From the NCBI RefSeq assembly GCF_947498095.1, contig NZ_CANMJE010000017.1, positions 1-52,464 of the forward strand: 52,464 bases of DNA, read 5' to 3'. Positions 1 through 8,897 of this stretch are shown one piece after another. The notes beneath the pieces are model-generated. The model saw only the letters and a program-made list of their open reading frames with translations, was not told the origin of the DNA and did no database searches. The DNA comes from an uncultured Shimia sp. (lineage in GTDB: Bacteria > Pseudomonadota > Alphaproteobacteria > Rhodobacterales > Rhodobacteraceae). How positions within the stretch are numbered: the first letter of the stretch is position 1; each line of letters begins with the position of its first letter. Both the position numbers and the translations under genes were made by a program.

Positions 1-152
1 CTAGTTAGAGATTGGTTAGCCTTCCAACATCTGTTTTGCGAAATTCAATTGAGGTTACAGCACGGGCTATTCCTCAGTTCCGACAAAGGTCCTGCATTTC
101 TCGCCTTCACTGCAAAGCATTTAGCGCCGACTATGTCTGCTGTGGGCTGATT

Positions 153-773
153 GTGTTGAAAAACTCGAATATTTGGTTGCCCCATATTCCGTCAATTTCC
201 ATTCCGCCCTCAAAGTCGGTACCAATTGCCTATATTCGAAAGACGGTTGTCACGAGGGAAATCATCGCTGCCGATGAAATGGGCAAGCCTTGTGACCAGA
301 TCACGCGCGTCGCTGCGATGGCAATCATGAGAAACCCCTATGCTGGCATCGATCAACAGGACCTTTCGCAGCTTTTCGACGCCGGAGCCAAACTTGGTCA
401 ATCTTTGGCAGCAGAGCTTGTGAAAATGCTTGATGGGTCGCCCATATGCTACGGAAAGGCCGCGCTTGTCGGCTCTTCAGGCGCGATGGAGCATGGTGCG
501 GCCGTGCTGCACCCTTCACTTGGTAAACCGGTGCGGGCAGCCATCGGCGGCGGCAAGGCGCTGATGCCGTCCAACCACAAGGTCGGGGCGTTGGGAAGCA
601 GCATTGACCTGCCTTTGGGCCACAAGGATGAACCCTGGTCGTTTGACCACATCGACACGATAACCTTGTGGGTGCCCGATGCACCCCGAATGGACGAAAT
701 CGTTCTTTGTATCGGAATGTCGGATGGGACACGTGCCAATCCAAGGGTCGGGAAAGGCCCAAGTACTTCATAA
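153..773 (+). CDS. amino acid synthesis family protein (DUF1185-like), start uncertain
   Basis: From about base 231 the protein matches my memory of the amino-acid-synthesis (AA_synth/DUF1185) family: an IRK-type beginning, RNPYAG, then a glycine-rich stretch GSSGAMEHGAAVLHP and IGGGKALMPSNHKVG, ending near SDGTRANPRVG. The family is about 190 residues and of poorly defined role, often beside amide or amino-acid catabolic genes. The frame is open back to base 12, but the first ~25 residues after the chosen GTG do not look like the family and no ATG with a convincing ribosome site precedes the conserved part. The start may be a TTG at 156 or 177, or the native 5' end may have been lost by rearrangement. 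It lies upstream of and convergent with the LuxR gene. Confidence 0.6.
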   Translation: MLKNSNIWLPHIPSISIPPSKSVPIAYIRKTVVTREIIAADEMGKPCDQITRVAAMAIMRNPYAGIDQQDLSQLFDAGAKLGQSLAAELVKMLDGSPICYGKAALVGSSGAMEHGAAVLHPSLGKPVRAAIGGGKALMPSNHKVGALGSSIDLPLGHKDEPWSFDHIDTITLWVPDAPRMDEIVLCIGMSDGTRANPRVGKGPSTS

Positions 774-972
774 GAATTTGGTTTCCAATGAAGCAGGCAC
801 AGCATTTAGCAGAAAGGAATCACCTGCCATTCTTAACGCTCGCACCCAGGGCCGTTAACGGAAAAATGCAAGTTGCGGTATAGATAAGCCCGCGGCGTTC
901 CAGGTACTTACTAAGAATTCTGCATCCACGGACAATGGTGCTACGCAGCTCTCATCGTTCAGCATGGCGCCC

Positions 973-1767
973 CTAGTGGTCACTCGCTGACACCAAGGCA
1001 TCGATGAATTTAGAGAATAACTCGCCTTGGGATCTGATCTGAAGTTTGGAGTACACGTTTCGGCGATGAATTCGAACAGTACCAGGTGAAATCTCCAGTA
1101 TCCGGCCAACGGCATCGGCCGAATGGCCCTTGAGTGTAAACTCAACTACCTGGCGCTCTCTCGGGGTCAGGACACCTTGGCCGAAGTTTATAAAGGCCAA
1201 TTCTATGCTTTGGTGTATGCTGGCGTCGGATTTGGCCTGAGCGTCGGCTCCGAAACTCACGGCGAGCTCGTCCCAATGCCGTTGACAAACCGCGCGCACC
1301 ACTGGCCAAAAGTCACCTAGCTGCCTGAAATCTTTCGCTGAAAAGGCCTTTTCAGCCCGCATTAGAGACACAACAACCGTGGCATTCCCCGGCATTTCAA
1401 TGAAGTATCCGATTTCCTCGGCAAGCCCCGTGCGAGCATAGTAACTGCGAAAATACTCGCCTTGGAAAAACCTGTCTGGTGCCAAGTCTTTGATCCGGTA
1501 CAGCCCTGGATCGATCTTGTTTCCGCAAGCCAAATAGAAAGGGTCAAGAAGGTAGGGACCTTCCTGATAATCCTCGACGAAGACCTTACGTTTGCCTTTT
1601 GGAAAATCGTCAAACAGGTCCATTGGACGTGCGGCTCCGAGATAACCAAAAATCACGGTGTAATCAAAAGGGACAATCCCTTGGAGCGTCTCCGATAGAG
1701 TTAGGGCAAAATTTTCGGTCCCTATGGCATCAATCAATGCCCCTGTTGCATCGATTAGTTTCCGCAC
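973..1767 (-). CDS. LuxR-type transcriptional regulator
   Basis: 264 residues. The C-terminal ~60 residues form a LuxR/FixJ-type DNA-binding domain: LTPRERQVVEFTLKGHSADAV, then the recognition helix SPGTVRIHRRNVYSKL at roughly 225-245. The N-terminal ~180 residues are a sensor domain without the tryptophan/aspartate pattern of a classic acyl-homoserine-lactone pocket, so the ligand is unknown. It is divergent from the importer operon that starts 117 bp away, which suggests it controls that operon. It is a clear paralogue of the LuxR gene at 43649-44422: both carry a DPF segment, a VAPDRF/LAPDRF segment and a near-identical HTH. The link to transport control is inferred from position. Confidence 0.85.
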   Translation of the reverse strand: MRKLIDATGALIDAIGTENFALTLSETLQGIVPFDYTVIFGYLGAARPMDLFDDFPKGKRKVFVEDYQEGPYLLDPFYLACGNKIDPGLYRIKDLAPDRFFQGEYFRSYYARTGLAEEIGYFIEMPGNATVVVSLMRAEKAFSAKDFRQLGDFWPVVRAVCQRHWDELAVSFGADAQAKSDASIHQSIELAFINFGQGVLTPRERQVVEFTLKGHSADAVGRILEISPGTVRIHRRNVYSKLQIRSQGELFSKFIDALVSASDH

Positions 1768-1788
1768 GGCAGCTCCCTACCCAGATTG

Positions 1789-1810
1789 ATATACTAAAAT
1801 CATGGTATAT
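1789..1810. promoter_or_regulatory. dyad in the LuxR/importer divergent spacer
   Basis: ATATAC, ten bases, GTATAT form a 6-bp inverted repeat in the AT-rich spacer, 21 bp upstream of the LuxR start codon and 75 bp before the ATPase gene. It could be an operator for either direction, but A/T-rich dyads arise easily by chance. Confidence 0.22.
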
Positions 1811-1884
1811 ACAGTGGATTTAAATTTTCTTACAGTTTTTCTAATATAGATAGTAGTCACCAAATCGGAAAAAGATAGCGATAA

Positions 1885-3006
1885 ATGGAGATTGAGGCAT
1901 ATACAGAGGCCACTTTTCCGGCGGATCGGAAAGTAGTCGCCGAGTTGCGCGGTGTGTCAAAAAGATTTGGCGATGTGCTTGCGGCAAGTGACTTAAACCT
2001 GTCGATCGGAGAAGGCGAGTTCCTTTCTTTTCTTGGGCCATCAGGCTGTGGCAAGACCACTGCATTACGAATGCTGGCCGGTTTTGAAACTCCCAGTGAG
2101 GGACAGGTTCTTCTCGATGGCGAAGTTGTCAACGATTTGGATGCGCACAACCGTCCGGTCAACATGGTATTCCAGCAGTATGCGCTGTTTCCGCATATGA
2201 CCGTGGCCCAAAACATTGGGTACGGGCTGCGTCAGGTTCGTCCACGCATCCCCAAGCCCCAGATTGCAGAACGCGTCCAAAAGGCGCTGGAAGTGGTTCG
2301 GCTAGGTGGCTTCGAAGATCGCAAGATCTGGGAAATGTCGGGGGGGCAGCAACAGCGTGTTGCATTGGCCCGCGCCATTATCAATGAACCCAAACTGCTG
2401 TTGCTGGATGAACCCATGGCAGCGTTGGACCGTAAGCTGCGCAAGGAAATGCAGATCGAACTGCAAGACCTGCAACGTCAGTTGGGGATCACCTTTGTAC
2501 TGGTCACGCACGATCAGGAAGAAGCCCTGTCGATGAGCGACCGCATCTGCATCATGCGCGATGGGCGGATTGTTCAAATCGGCAGCCCACAAGAGCTGTA
2601 TGACCGTCCAAATTCGCGATATGTCGCTGATTTCGTGGGAACTTCCAACTTTTTCAATGGCACTCTGCAGGGCTCGACTGAGGGGATGTCTACGGTGCTT
2701 CTAGACAATGGGATGCAGGTGCAGGGGATGGCTGGCGACGGTTTTTCCGATCACCAGGATGTTTGCATCAGCGTACGTCCCGAACAGATGAAGCTGCGAC
2801 ATCAAGGGGATGGTGTTGAGGTTAAAGTTCACAACCGGATTTTCCTGGGTGAGCACACCGAATATCTGGTCAGCCACCAAACGCTTGGAGATTTTCTGGT
2901 GCTTGCTCCGCGTCAGGCAGACCTGACCGAGGGTGCCTTTGCCGTTGGAGAAACTGCCATGGTGTCTTGGGAGGCGACTGCGGCGCTCGTTCTCGACCGA
3001 AATTAA
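1885..3006 (+). CDS. potA: polyamine-type ABC importer ATPase (PotA-like), system 1
   Basis: 373 residues. The nucleotide-binding domain has Walker [10 protein letters not shown] (51-59), Q-loop FQQYALFPH (~96-104), signature MSGGQQQR (151-158), Walker B LLLLDEP (171-177) and switch histidine in VTHDQEEAL (~207-215). The last ~120 residues form a TOBE domain, as in spermidine/putrescine ATPases. It powers import across the inner membrane. First gene of an operon with the binding protein 30 bp downstream, then two permeases and two dehydrogenases. The N-terminal ~16 residues precede the usual family start, so initiation could be slightly internal. The exact substrate (polyamine, opine or another cationic amine) cannot be told from sequence. 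Confidence 0.92.
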   Translation: MEIEAYTEATFPADRKVVAELRGVSKRFGDVLAASDLNLSIGEGEFLSFLGPSGCGKTTALRMLAGFETPSEGQVLLDGEVVNDLDAHNRPVNMVFQQYALFPHMTVAQNIGYGLRQVRPRIPKPQIAERVQKALEVVRLGGFEDRKIWEMSGGQQQRVALARAIINEPKLLLLDEPMAALDRKLRKEMQIELQDLQRQLGITFVLVTHDQEEALSMSDRICIMRDGRIVQIGSPQELYDRPNSRYVADFVGTSNFFNGTLQGSTEGMSTVLLDNGMQVQGMAGDGFSDHQDVCISVRPEQMKLRHQGDGVEVKVHNRIFLGEHTEYLVSHQTLGDFLVLAPRQADLTEGAFAVGETAMVSWEATAALVLDRN

Positions 3007-3036
3007 CAAAGACCAATATAACAGGGAGGAAAGACA

Positions 3037-4197
3037 ATGACTAAGAAAACCATCGACCATATCTCCAAAAAGGAGTTCATGGAAAAGCTTGAGAGCTACA
3101 GAAAGGGCTCGATCACTCGACGTCATTTCCTGAATGTGACTGGCCTTGGTGCCGCAGCGGCCGTGATGGGGGCTTCGGTGCCCGGTCTGCGCCCGCAGCC
3201 CGCATTTGCTGGCGATATTGGTGATCGCGTGGTTTTGGCCACTTGGCCGAACTATCACGATCCAGCCAACTTTGACGCCTTTACCGAGGCGACTGGTGCG
3301 CATGTACAGGTCAACGTGTTCGGCTCAAACGAAGAGATGCTGGCCAAGCTTCAGGCCGGTGCCACCGGTTGGGATGTTTATGTACCGACCAACTACACCT
3401 TCGAGGATTACGTCAAAGAGGACCTGATCGAACCCCTGGATACCTCGTTGTTGCCGAACTTTGACGCGTCGGCCTTTGATGCACGTTACGCCGAGGCGGG
3501 CTCGGTCAACGGCACGCTCTACGGCGTTCCCAAGAACTGGGGATCGACCGGCATGGCCGTGAACACCAAACACAACGGCGGAAATGCGATCTCGTCGTGG
3601 AGAGAGTTCTTTGACATCACCATGGACCAGTTCTCGGGTCGTACCATCGTGCATGACTATCAGCTGACCACCATTGGCAGCGCGCTGAACGCATTTGGGT
3701 ACTCGTTCAACTCGGTTGACGAAAAAGAGCTCGCGGATGCCGAGAAACTGCTGATCGACGTGAAACCGCATCTTTTCGCGATCACATCGGATTATCAGCC
3801 GGGTATGCGCAATGGCGACGCATGGCTGACCATCTGCTGGTCTGGTGACGGCAAACAGCTCAATACCGATATGCCCGAGATCGCCTATGCTCTTGGCAAA
3901 GAGGGTGGCGAAATCTGGAGTGACTACTGGGCCATTCCGAAAAGCTCCGAGCGCAAGGCTGCGGCCTATGCTTTGATCAACTTCATGTTGGATCCGAGTG
4001 TGAACGCGAAAGAAGTGTTGGCGCATGGTTATCCGACGGCGGATTCCCGAACCTATGACCAACTGCCAGATGACCTGAAATCTGATCCGATCATCTTCCC
4101 AGCCCAAGAACTGCTTAGCCCACTCGAGTTTGGCGCGGCAGTGACACTGACTGATCCAAACCGTGCCGAACTGATGGCACGTTTCAAATCGGCCTGA
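3037..4197 (+). CDS. Tat-exported ABC substrate-binding protein (PotD/PotF-like), system 1
   Basis: 386 residues, bacterial solute-binding family for polyamines. Residues 25-36 carry a twin-arginine signal, SITRRHFLNVTG, followed by a hydrophobic alanine-rich stretch, so the protein is probably exported folded; the binding proteins of the other two importers here have ordinary Sec signals. The mature start resembles PotD (LATWPNYHD), followed by FGSNEEMLAKL. The initiator has a good ribosome site (GGGAGGAAAG). Placed between ATPase and permeases, it should deliver substrate in the periplasm. Use of the Tat route suggests cofactor-independent folding before export; the reason is unknown. Confidence 0.92.
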   Translation: MTKKTIDHISKKEFMEKLESYRKGSITRRHFLNVTGLGAAAAVMGASVPGLRPQPAFAGDIGDRVVLATWPNYHDPANFDAFTEATGAHVQVNVFGSNEEMLAKLQAGATGWDVYVPTNYTFEDYVKEDLIEPLDTSLLPNFDASAFDARYAEAGSVNGTLYGVPKNWGSTGMAVNTKHNGGNAISSWREFFDITMDQFSGRTIVHDYQLTTIGSALNAFGYSFNSVDEKELADAEKLLIDVKPHLFAITSDYQPGMRNGDAWLTICWSGDGKQLNTDMPEIAYALGKEGGEIWSDYWAIPKSSERKAAAYALINFMLDPSVNAKEVLAHGYPTADSRTYDQLPDDLKSDPIIFPAQELLSPLEFGAAVTLTDPNRAELMARFKSA

Positions 4198-4219
4198 TCC
4201 GAACCAAGGTGAAAACAAC

Positions 4220-5071
4220 ATGACGCAACGCACACACAATTGGCTGTTATTGGCACCAGCAGGAACCTGGTTCCTGGTGATGCTTATTATTCCGCTGATT
4301 GTTGTTTTCATCTTTAGCTTTGGAGAGCGAGCACCGTCCGGAGGCGTTGTGCTCGCTTTCTCTTTCGAGCAATATGCCAATCTCCCGGCGCGGTGGGCCG
4401 CGTTCAAAAACACGATGACCCTAGCGCCTATTGGCACCTTGTCGGCGCTGCTTATTGCCTATCCTCTGGCCTATTTTCTGGCTGTGAAGGCGAACCCCAG
4501 GTGGAAAACCATCCTGCTGGTGCTGGTGATCGTGCCATTCTGGACCTCGATCCTGATCCGCAGCTATGCTTGGATTTTCCTGCTCGGCGGGCGTGGTATT
4601 CCTGCCCTTCTTGAATGGGTTGGTATTGAAGGCCTGCGCCTAATCAACACGCCGTTTGCGGTGCTGGTGGGGATTATCTACGGCTACTTGCCGCTGATGG
4701 TGTTTCCGATCTTTGTCAGCCTCGACAAGCTGGATAAACGGTTGCTCGAGGCCTCGTCGGATCTCGGCGCGAAGCCGTGGAAAACATTCCTGCAAGTAAC
4801 GCTGCCTCTATCGATCCCCGGTATTGCAACCGGATGTATGCTCGTCTTTATCCTATTGATGGGCGAATACCTGATCCCCGCGCTCTTGGGTGGCGGCAAA
4901 GTGTTCTTTGTCGGTAATGCGCTGGTTGATCTGTTCCTGCAATCCCGAAACTGGGCCTATGGCTCGGCGGTGGCTGTTACCCTCGTGGTGGTCATGCTTA
5001 TCACTGTCACGATTTACATGCGGCTGATCAGCCGCCTCGGCGCAAGCCGAGAAGACGTGTCGATAATGTGA
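4220..5071 (+). CDS. potB: polyamine-type ABC permease (PotB-like), system 1
   Basis: 283 residues with about six membrane segments, starting with LLLAPAGTWFLVMLIIPLIVV near residues 10-30. The ATPase-docking EAA loop is seen as EASSDLGAKPWKTFLQVTLP around 175-195. It forms the inner-membrane channel with the following PotC-like subunit; the two genes are separated by 9 bp. Length and topology are normal for PotB/PotH. Confidence 0.93.
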   Translation: MTQRTHNWLLLAPAGTWFLVMLIIPLIVVFIFSFGERAPSGGVVLAFSFEQYANLPARWAAFKNTMTLAPIGTLSALLIAYPLAYFLAVKANPRWKTILLVLVIVPFWTSILIRSYAWIFLLGGRGIPALLEWVGIEGLRLINTPFAVLVGIIYGYLPLMVFPIFVSLDKLDKRLLEASSDLGAKPWKTFLQVTLPLSIPGIATGCMLVFILLMGEYLIPALLGGGKVFFVGNALVDLFLQSRNWAYGSAVAVTLVVVMLITVTIYMRLISRLGASREDVSIM

Positions 5072-5080
5072 GGTGGGCCG

Positions 5081-5899
5081 ATGAGATTTTATGCAATCTG
5101 CGTTTACCTGTTTCTATACATCCCGATTGGCGTGATCGCGCTGTTCAGCTTCAATGCCGGGCGACATGCCAGTCAGCTTCAGGGGTTTTCGACCAAATGG
5201 TATGGAAAAGCGTTGTCAAATCCGTTCGTGATGGATGCGCTAGAGACCAGCCTGATCGTGGCCTTTTGTTCAGCGCTGTTTGCCAGTGTCTTTGGAACCA
5301 TGGCGGCGGTGGCGCTGCAAGGCATTCGTGGCCCGGTAAGAGTAGCTTTTGATATGCTGATCTATGTCGCGGTGATGATCCCAGGTATTGTGATCGGTAT
5401 TGCCACACTGATCGGGCTGGTGACGGTGTTTGACCAATTGAACCCGCTGATTGCAGCGATCTGGCCCGACGGCTTCAAACCGCCGAAACTGCGCATGGGC
5501 ATTGGATCTCTGATTGCGGCCCACACGATGTTCCTGATGGCGCTGGTGGTGATTATCGTACGTGCCCGGCTTGCAGGCATGGACCGCGCGCTGACCGAGG
5601 CGTCTTCGGATCTCTATGCCACACCATTGGGCACGTTCCGGCAGGTGACCCTGCCGATGATCTTTCCGGCGATCTTGGCAGGCTTTCTGCTCAGTTTCAC
5701 TTTCAGCTTTGATGACTTCATCATCGCGTTTTTTGTGGCCGGCTCTGAAACCACTTTGCCGATCTATGTGTTCTCATCCATCCGTCGCGGCGTGACGCCT
5801 GAAATCAACGCGATTGGGACAATGGTGATGGGCGTTTCTCTGCTCCTGCTGATTTCGGCACAGTTGTTACTTCAACGTGGAAGGCAGAAATCCAGATGA
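5081..5899 (+). CDS. potC: polyamine-type ABC permease (PotC-like), system 1
   Basis: 272 residues, about six membrane segments; the start ICVYLFLYIPIGVIALFSFN is characteristic of PotC/PotI. The EAA loop is EASSDLYATPLGTFRQVTLP in the middle third. The ATG at 5081 has AGGTGGG upstream. The stop overlaps the next gene by four bases (ATGA), so the dehydrogenase that follows is probably translationally coupled to the permease. Confidence 0.93.
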   Translation: MRFYAICVYLFLYIPIGVIALFSFNAGRHASQLQGFSTKWYGKALSNPFVMDALETSLIVAFCSALFASVFGTMAAVALQGIRGPVRVAFDMLIYVAVMIPGIVIGIATLIGLVTVFDQLNPLIAAIWPDGFKPPKLRMGIGSLIAAHTMFLMALVVIIVRARLAGMDRALTEASSDLYATPLGTFRQVTLPMIFPAILAGFLLSFTFSFDDFIIAFFVAGSETTLPIYVFSSIRRGVTPEINAIGTMVMGVSLLLLISAQLLLQRGRQKSR

Positions 5900-6693
5900 A
5901 TTTTGTCGCAAAACCTCACGAGGCCAGAATGTTCCCAGTGCTCGAGGGCAAAGTTGTCCTGGTCACAGGCGCCGGATCAGGCATCGGTAGGGCAGGAGCC
6001 ATGGCTATGGCCCGCCACGGTGCGCGCGTGGTTGTGACCGACCTAGATGCTGACAAGGCCGCCTCGGTCGTGGCGGAACTGGAAACCGAGGGTGTCAAAG
6101 CAACCGCGGCCAGTCTTGACGTTACGGATGATGAGGCGGTCTTTGCAGAAGTAAACCGGGTCGTGAAGACGTATGGACGCCTTGATGTGCTGCATTCGCA
6201 CGCCGGATATCAAATTGAAGGCAGCCTTGAGGACGTGCCTGTCGATGGAATGGATATGTCCTGGCGGCTGAATGTTCGCTCGCATTTTGTCGCGGCACGG
6301 TCTGCGATTGGTCATATGCGCAATCAAGGTGGCGGCAGCATCATCATCACATCGTCAAATTCAGGTGTTCAATATGATCGCGAGATGATCGCCTATGCAA
6401 CCACCAAGCACGCGGTTGTGGCGATGACACGCCAGATGGCGGCCGACTACGCCAAGCACAACGTGCGTTTCAACGCGCTTTGCCCAGGCTTTATCGACAC
6501 GCCTTTCAATGCTGGGTTCGAAAAGCAGATGGGCGGCCGGGAAAAGCTTGAGGGATACGTGTCACAAACCATTCCAATGGGGCGATGGGGCACGACTGAA
6601 GAAATGGCCGATGCAATCCTGTTCCTTGCCTCTGACATGTCGACGTTCATGACCGGACACGCGCTGGTCATCGATGGTGGGGAATGCATCTGA
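5896..6693 (+). CDS. short-chain dehydrogenase/reductase (SDR) 1
   Basis: 265 residues, classical SDR fold. The dinucleotide-binding motif is TGAGSGIG (~25-32); an aspartate in VVTDLDAD favours NAD(H). The NAG-like position reads SHAG. The catalytic serine lies in ITSSNSG and the catalytic tyrosine/lysine in YATTK (~165). The C-terminus contains CPGFIDTPF and a typical ending DGGECI. It oxidises or reduces an alcohol/carbonyl, presumably one made from the imported substrate. An internal ATG at 5929 would remove 11 residues that precede the fold. Confidence 0.88.
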   Translation: MNFVAKPHEARMFPVLEGKVVLVTGAGSGIGRAGAMAMARHGARVVVTDLDADKAASVVAELETEGVKATAASLDVTDDEAVFAEVNRVVKTYGRLDVLHSHAGYQIEGSLEDVPVDGMDMSWRLNVRSHFVAARSAIGHMRNQGGGSIIITSSNSGVQYDREMIAYATTKHAVVAMTRQMAADYAKHNVRFNALCPGFIDTPFNAGFEKQMGGREKLEGYVSQTIPMGRWGTTEEMADAILFLASDMSTFMTGHALVIDGGECI

Positions 6694-6715
6694 AATCCAG
6701 TCCGGAGACACCACA

Positions 6716-7507
6716 ATGACCAAGAGTTTGAAATCACCAAATGGCCGGCTGGCCGAAAAAATCGCTGTCATTACTGGCGGTGCCACGGGAATGGGGCGGG
6801 CCACCGCGCTGATGTTCGCCGAGGAAGGCGCCAAGGTCAGCATCTTTGATATCCAGGACGAAGAGGGTCAAAAGACAGTCGATATGATCCGCGAAAATGG
6901 CGGGGAAGCGGCTTTCTTTCATGCCGATGTGACCAAGGACGTCGAAATCAACGCAGCCTTTGATGCAGCCCTTGAAACATTTGGTCCCTACAATGTGCTG
7001 TTCAATCATGCAGGGACCATCATCGTCAAAGCGATGCATGAAACCAGCGAGGAAGAATATGACTGGTTGATGGATGTAAACGTAAAGTCCGCCTTTCTGA
7101 CTTGTCGCCGTGCGGTTCAGGACATGAGTGCAAATGGCGGTGGATCAATCGTCATCACCTCGTCCATTGCGGCTGAACTGGGCTATGCGCTGGAATCTGT
7201 TTACTGCATGTCCAAAGGCGCAGTTCTGCAACTCGCTCGCACGATTTCAACCGAATATCGCGATGCTGGCATCCGTTGTAACGCGATCTGCCCGGGCTTT
7301 GTCGAAACTGCCCATGGCCTGAAAGAAATAGCGGAACTGGATGCGGCTGGGCAAGAGTGGGAAGACTCGGGGATGGCCGCTACACAAGGGCGTATCTGCT
7401 ATCCTGAGGAAGTAGCCGCAGCGGTTGTTTTCCTCGCCTCTGATGAGGCAAGCTTCGTCAATGGCAACGCGACTTATGTCGACAACGGTTGGTTCGCCAA
7501 AGGATAA
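6716..7507 (+). CDS. short-chain dehydrogenase/reductase (SDR) 2
   Basis: 263 residues from the ATG at 6716, 22 bp after SDR 1; the frame extends upstream but the 6716 start fits the family. Cofactor motif TGGATGMG, aspartate FDIQDEE for NAD(H), NHAG at the NNAG position, catalytic serine in ITSSIAAE and catalytic YCMSK. The two SDRs of this operon are clearly different proteins, suggesting two successive redox steps or two substrates. Last gene of importer system 1; IS copy 1 begins about 210 bp downstream, and the gap holds nothing I recognise. Confidence 0.88.
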   Translation: MTKSLKSPNGRLAEKIAVITGGATGMGRATALMFAEEGAKVSIFDIQDEEGQKTVDMIRENGGEAAFFHADVTKDVEINAAFDAALETFGPYNVLFNHAGTIIVKAMHETSEEEYDWLMDVNVKSAFLTCRRAVQDMSANGGGSIVITSSIAAELGYALESVYCMSKGAVLQLARTISTEYRDAGIRCNAICPGFVETAHGLKEIAELDAAGQEWEDSGMAATQGRICYPEEVAAAVVFLASDEASFVNGNATYVDNGWFAKG

Positions 7508-7715
7508 GTCCAACAGTTACTATACTGGCCTCTTTAAATGATGCTGAGATCCGGAAGGGAACGGATCGGCCACATGATTGTTTTCGAACGCGTCGCCGAA
7601 ATGCAAGGGTTTGGTTGGTTATTCAGGTTGGGAGTAGAGCCTATTGATGCTCACCTGCCTATAGGGTTCCTCACTTCGCCGAGCATACCAGGCTCGTTTC
7701 GGCATAGGATGGCAT

Positions 7716-8533
7716 GGCGGTGTCAGAGGAAACTCGGTTGTGAAGGGCAGGGTGCCGATCTAGCCTTCGCTCGTGACAAAACGCTCACCATTTCGCTACT
7801 TCAAAACCAGCACAGAAATCATTCGCCTAGCGGTGATGATGTATGTTCGATTTCCGCTGTCACTTCGGAATGTCGAAGACCTGCTGCATGAACGAGGCAT
7901 CGCCGTGAGCCACGAAACCATCCGTTTCTGGTGGAACAGATTTGGTCCGTTGTTTGCTTCAGAAATCCGCAAACGACGGGTTCAGCAACTCCGCTCTTAT
8001 TCAAATTGGCGATGGCACCTGGACGAAATTTTTGTGAAAATCAATGGCGTCCAGCATTACCTTTGGCGGGCGGTTGACCACGAAGGCGAGGTGCTGGAAA
8101 GCTACGTCACGAAACGACGAGACCGCGCCGCAGCCCTTAAATTCTTGAAGATAACGATGAAACGCTATGGTCAACCTGCGGCCATTGTTACCGATAAACT
8201 ACGGTCTTATGGCACCGCGATGAAAGTCATTGGGAATGCTGCGAAGCAGGAAACCGGGCGTTGGAAAAACAATCGAGCTGAGAATTCTCATTTGCCATTT
8301 CGACGAAGGGAAAGGGCCATGCTGCGCTTCCGTCGATTGCGAAGTTTGCAAAAATTCGTATCCGTCCACGCCTCTATTCTTAACCTCTTCAATTCGGAAC
8401 GCAGCCTCTACTCTCGAACAAATTTCAAGCTGAACCGTGCCGCTGCTCTCGCTGAGTGGCGCGGTCTTTGCGCGGAATAAAGGACAGCATCACGGACCTG
8501 GCTGAGACTAGTTCGAATCCGTCTGACAGCACC
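7716..8533 (+). mobile_element. IS6-family insertion sequence, copy 1 (intact)
   Basis: 818 bp. Left end GGCGGTGTCAGA and right end, read on the other strand, GGTGCTGTCAGA: 10 of 12 bases form the terminal inverted repeat. It holds a single transposase gene filling most of its length, as in the IS6/IS26 family. The flanking 8-mers GATGGCAT and GCAACCCA do not match, so there is no target duplication. It is the only one of seven copies in this window with intact start, frame and catalytic residues. Confidence 0.9.
7773..8480 (+). CDS. IS6-family transposase, copy 1
   Basis: 235 residues, DDE transposase. An N-terminal helix-turn-helix-like part (LRNVEDLLHERGIAVSHETI, ~31-50) is followed by the catalytic domain: D84 in WHLDEIFVKI, D141 in IVTDKLRSYG and E170 in NNRAENSHLPF. 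These are the equivalents of the DDE triad known from IS26. Length is normal for the family. It probably mobilises itself and could act in trans on the defective copies in the window. Confidence 0.92.
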   Translation: MTKRSPFRYFKTSTEIIRLAVMMYVRFPLSLRNVEDLLHERGIAVSHETIRFWWNRFGPLFASEIRKRRVQQLRSYSNWRWHLDEIFVKINGVQHYLWRAVDHEGEVLESYVTKRRDRAAALKFLKITMKRYGQPAAIVTDKLRSYGTAMKVIGNAAKQETGRWKNNRAENSHLPFRRRERAMLRFRRLRSLQKFVSVHASILNLFNSERSLYSRTNFKLNRAAALAEWRGLCAE

Positions 8534-8580
8534 GCAACCCATGTAATGCGTTGTTATTGTTGGGTAATTTTATATATTTC

Positions 8581-8897
8581 CACCCCAAATTCCCGAGACT
8601 TGGCAGTCTCAGATTTCCCCTCAGACACAATTCTCAGGTCATTTTGGCCTCAATTTCCCGTTGGTCTCCGTTTGTAGATTTGCGCGGTGAGGTTTGGGCC
8701 TGAATTTCCCTGTTAACAGGGAATTTACAGGGAAATATTGCGATTTCGGCCGGTTTGACGAGATTCTATCCATATTTAATGCAGCAACTACAGGCGGTTA
8801 GAAGGTGAAGTCCCTACTCAACGGAACAGGGAATTTCAAAGCATGTAACAGGGAATTCATTTCGGGTATCAGGGAATTACTCAGGCGGATCAGGGAT
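8581..8897. repeat. CAGGGAATT repeat array behind the recombinase stump
   Basis: A non-coding stretch with at least six direct units of the type (A/T)CAGGGAATT or a close variant, near 8716, 8727, 8826, 8849, 8870 and 8890. Several inverted relatives (AATTCCCG, AATTTCCCG, AATTTCCCTG) lie between about 8587 and 8712. Spacing is irregular. It sits directly 3' of the serine-recombinase remnant. It may be a recombinase target, an iteron-like array or a structured 3' region. The rest of the 8534-8896 gap shows no gene. Confidence 0.6.
8706..8723. repeat. 18-bp perfect palindrome within the CAGGGAATT array
   Basis: TTCCCTGTTAACAGGGAA is self-complementary over 18 bases and joins the inverted and direct forms of the array unit head to head. 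Such symmetry suits a dimeric protein. Confidence 0.6.

Noticed and set aside
1768..1884. lux-box for the first LuxR protein
   Set aside because: Only an A/T-rich dyad is present, without the conserved lux-box bases; the protein also lacks clear autoinducer-domain residues.
3325..4437. 370-codon open frame on the minus strand
   Set aside because: It lies wholly opposite the binding-protein gene of system 1 and the start of the permease; composition follows from that coding strand and no family is recognised.
7508..7715. Open frame from 7538 into IS copy 1
   Set aside because: It continues into the element in a non-transposase frame and shows no family; treated as non-coding.
8581..8897. Possible CRISPR array
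   Set aside because: The CAGGGAATT units are too short, irregularly spaced and partly inverted; there are no uniform spacers and no cas genes.
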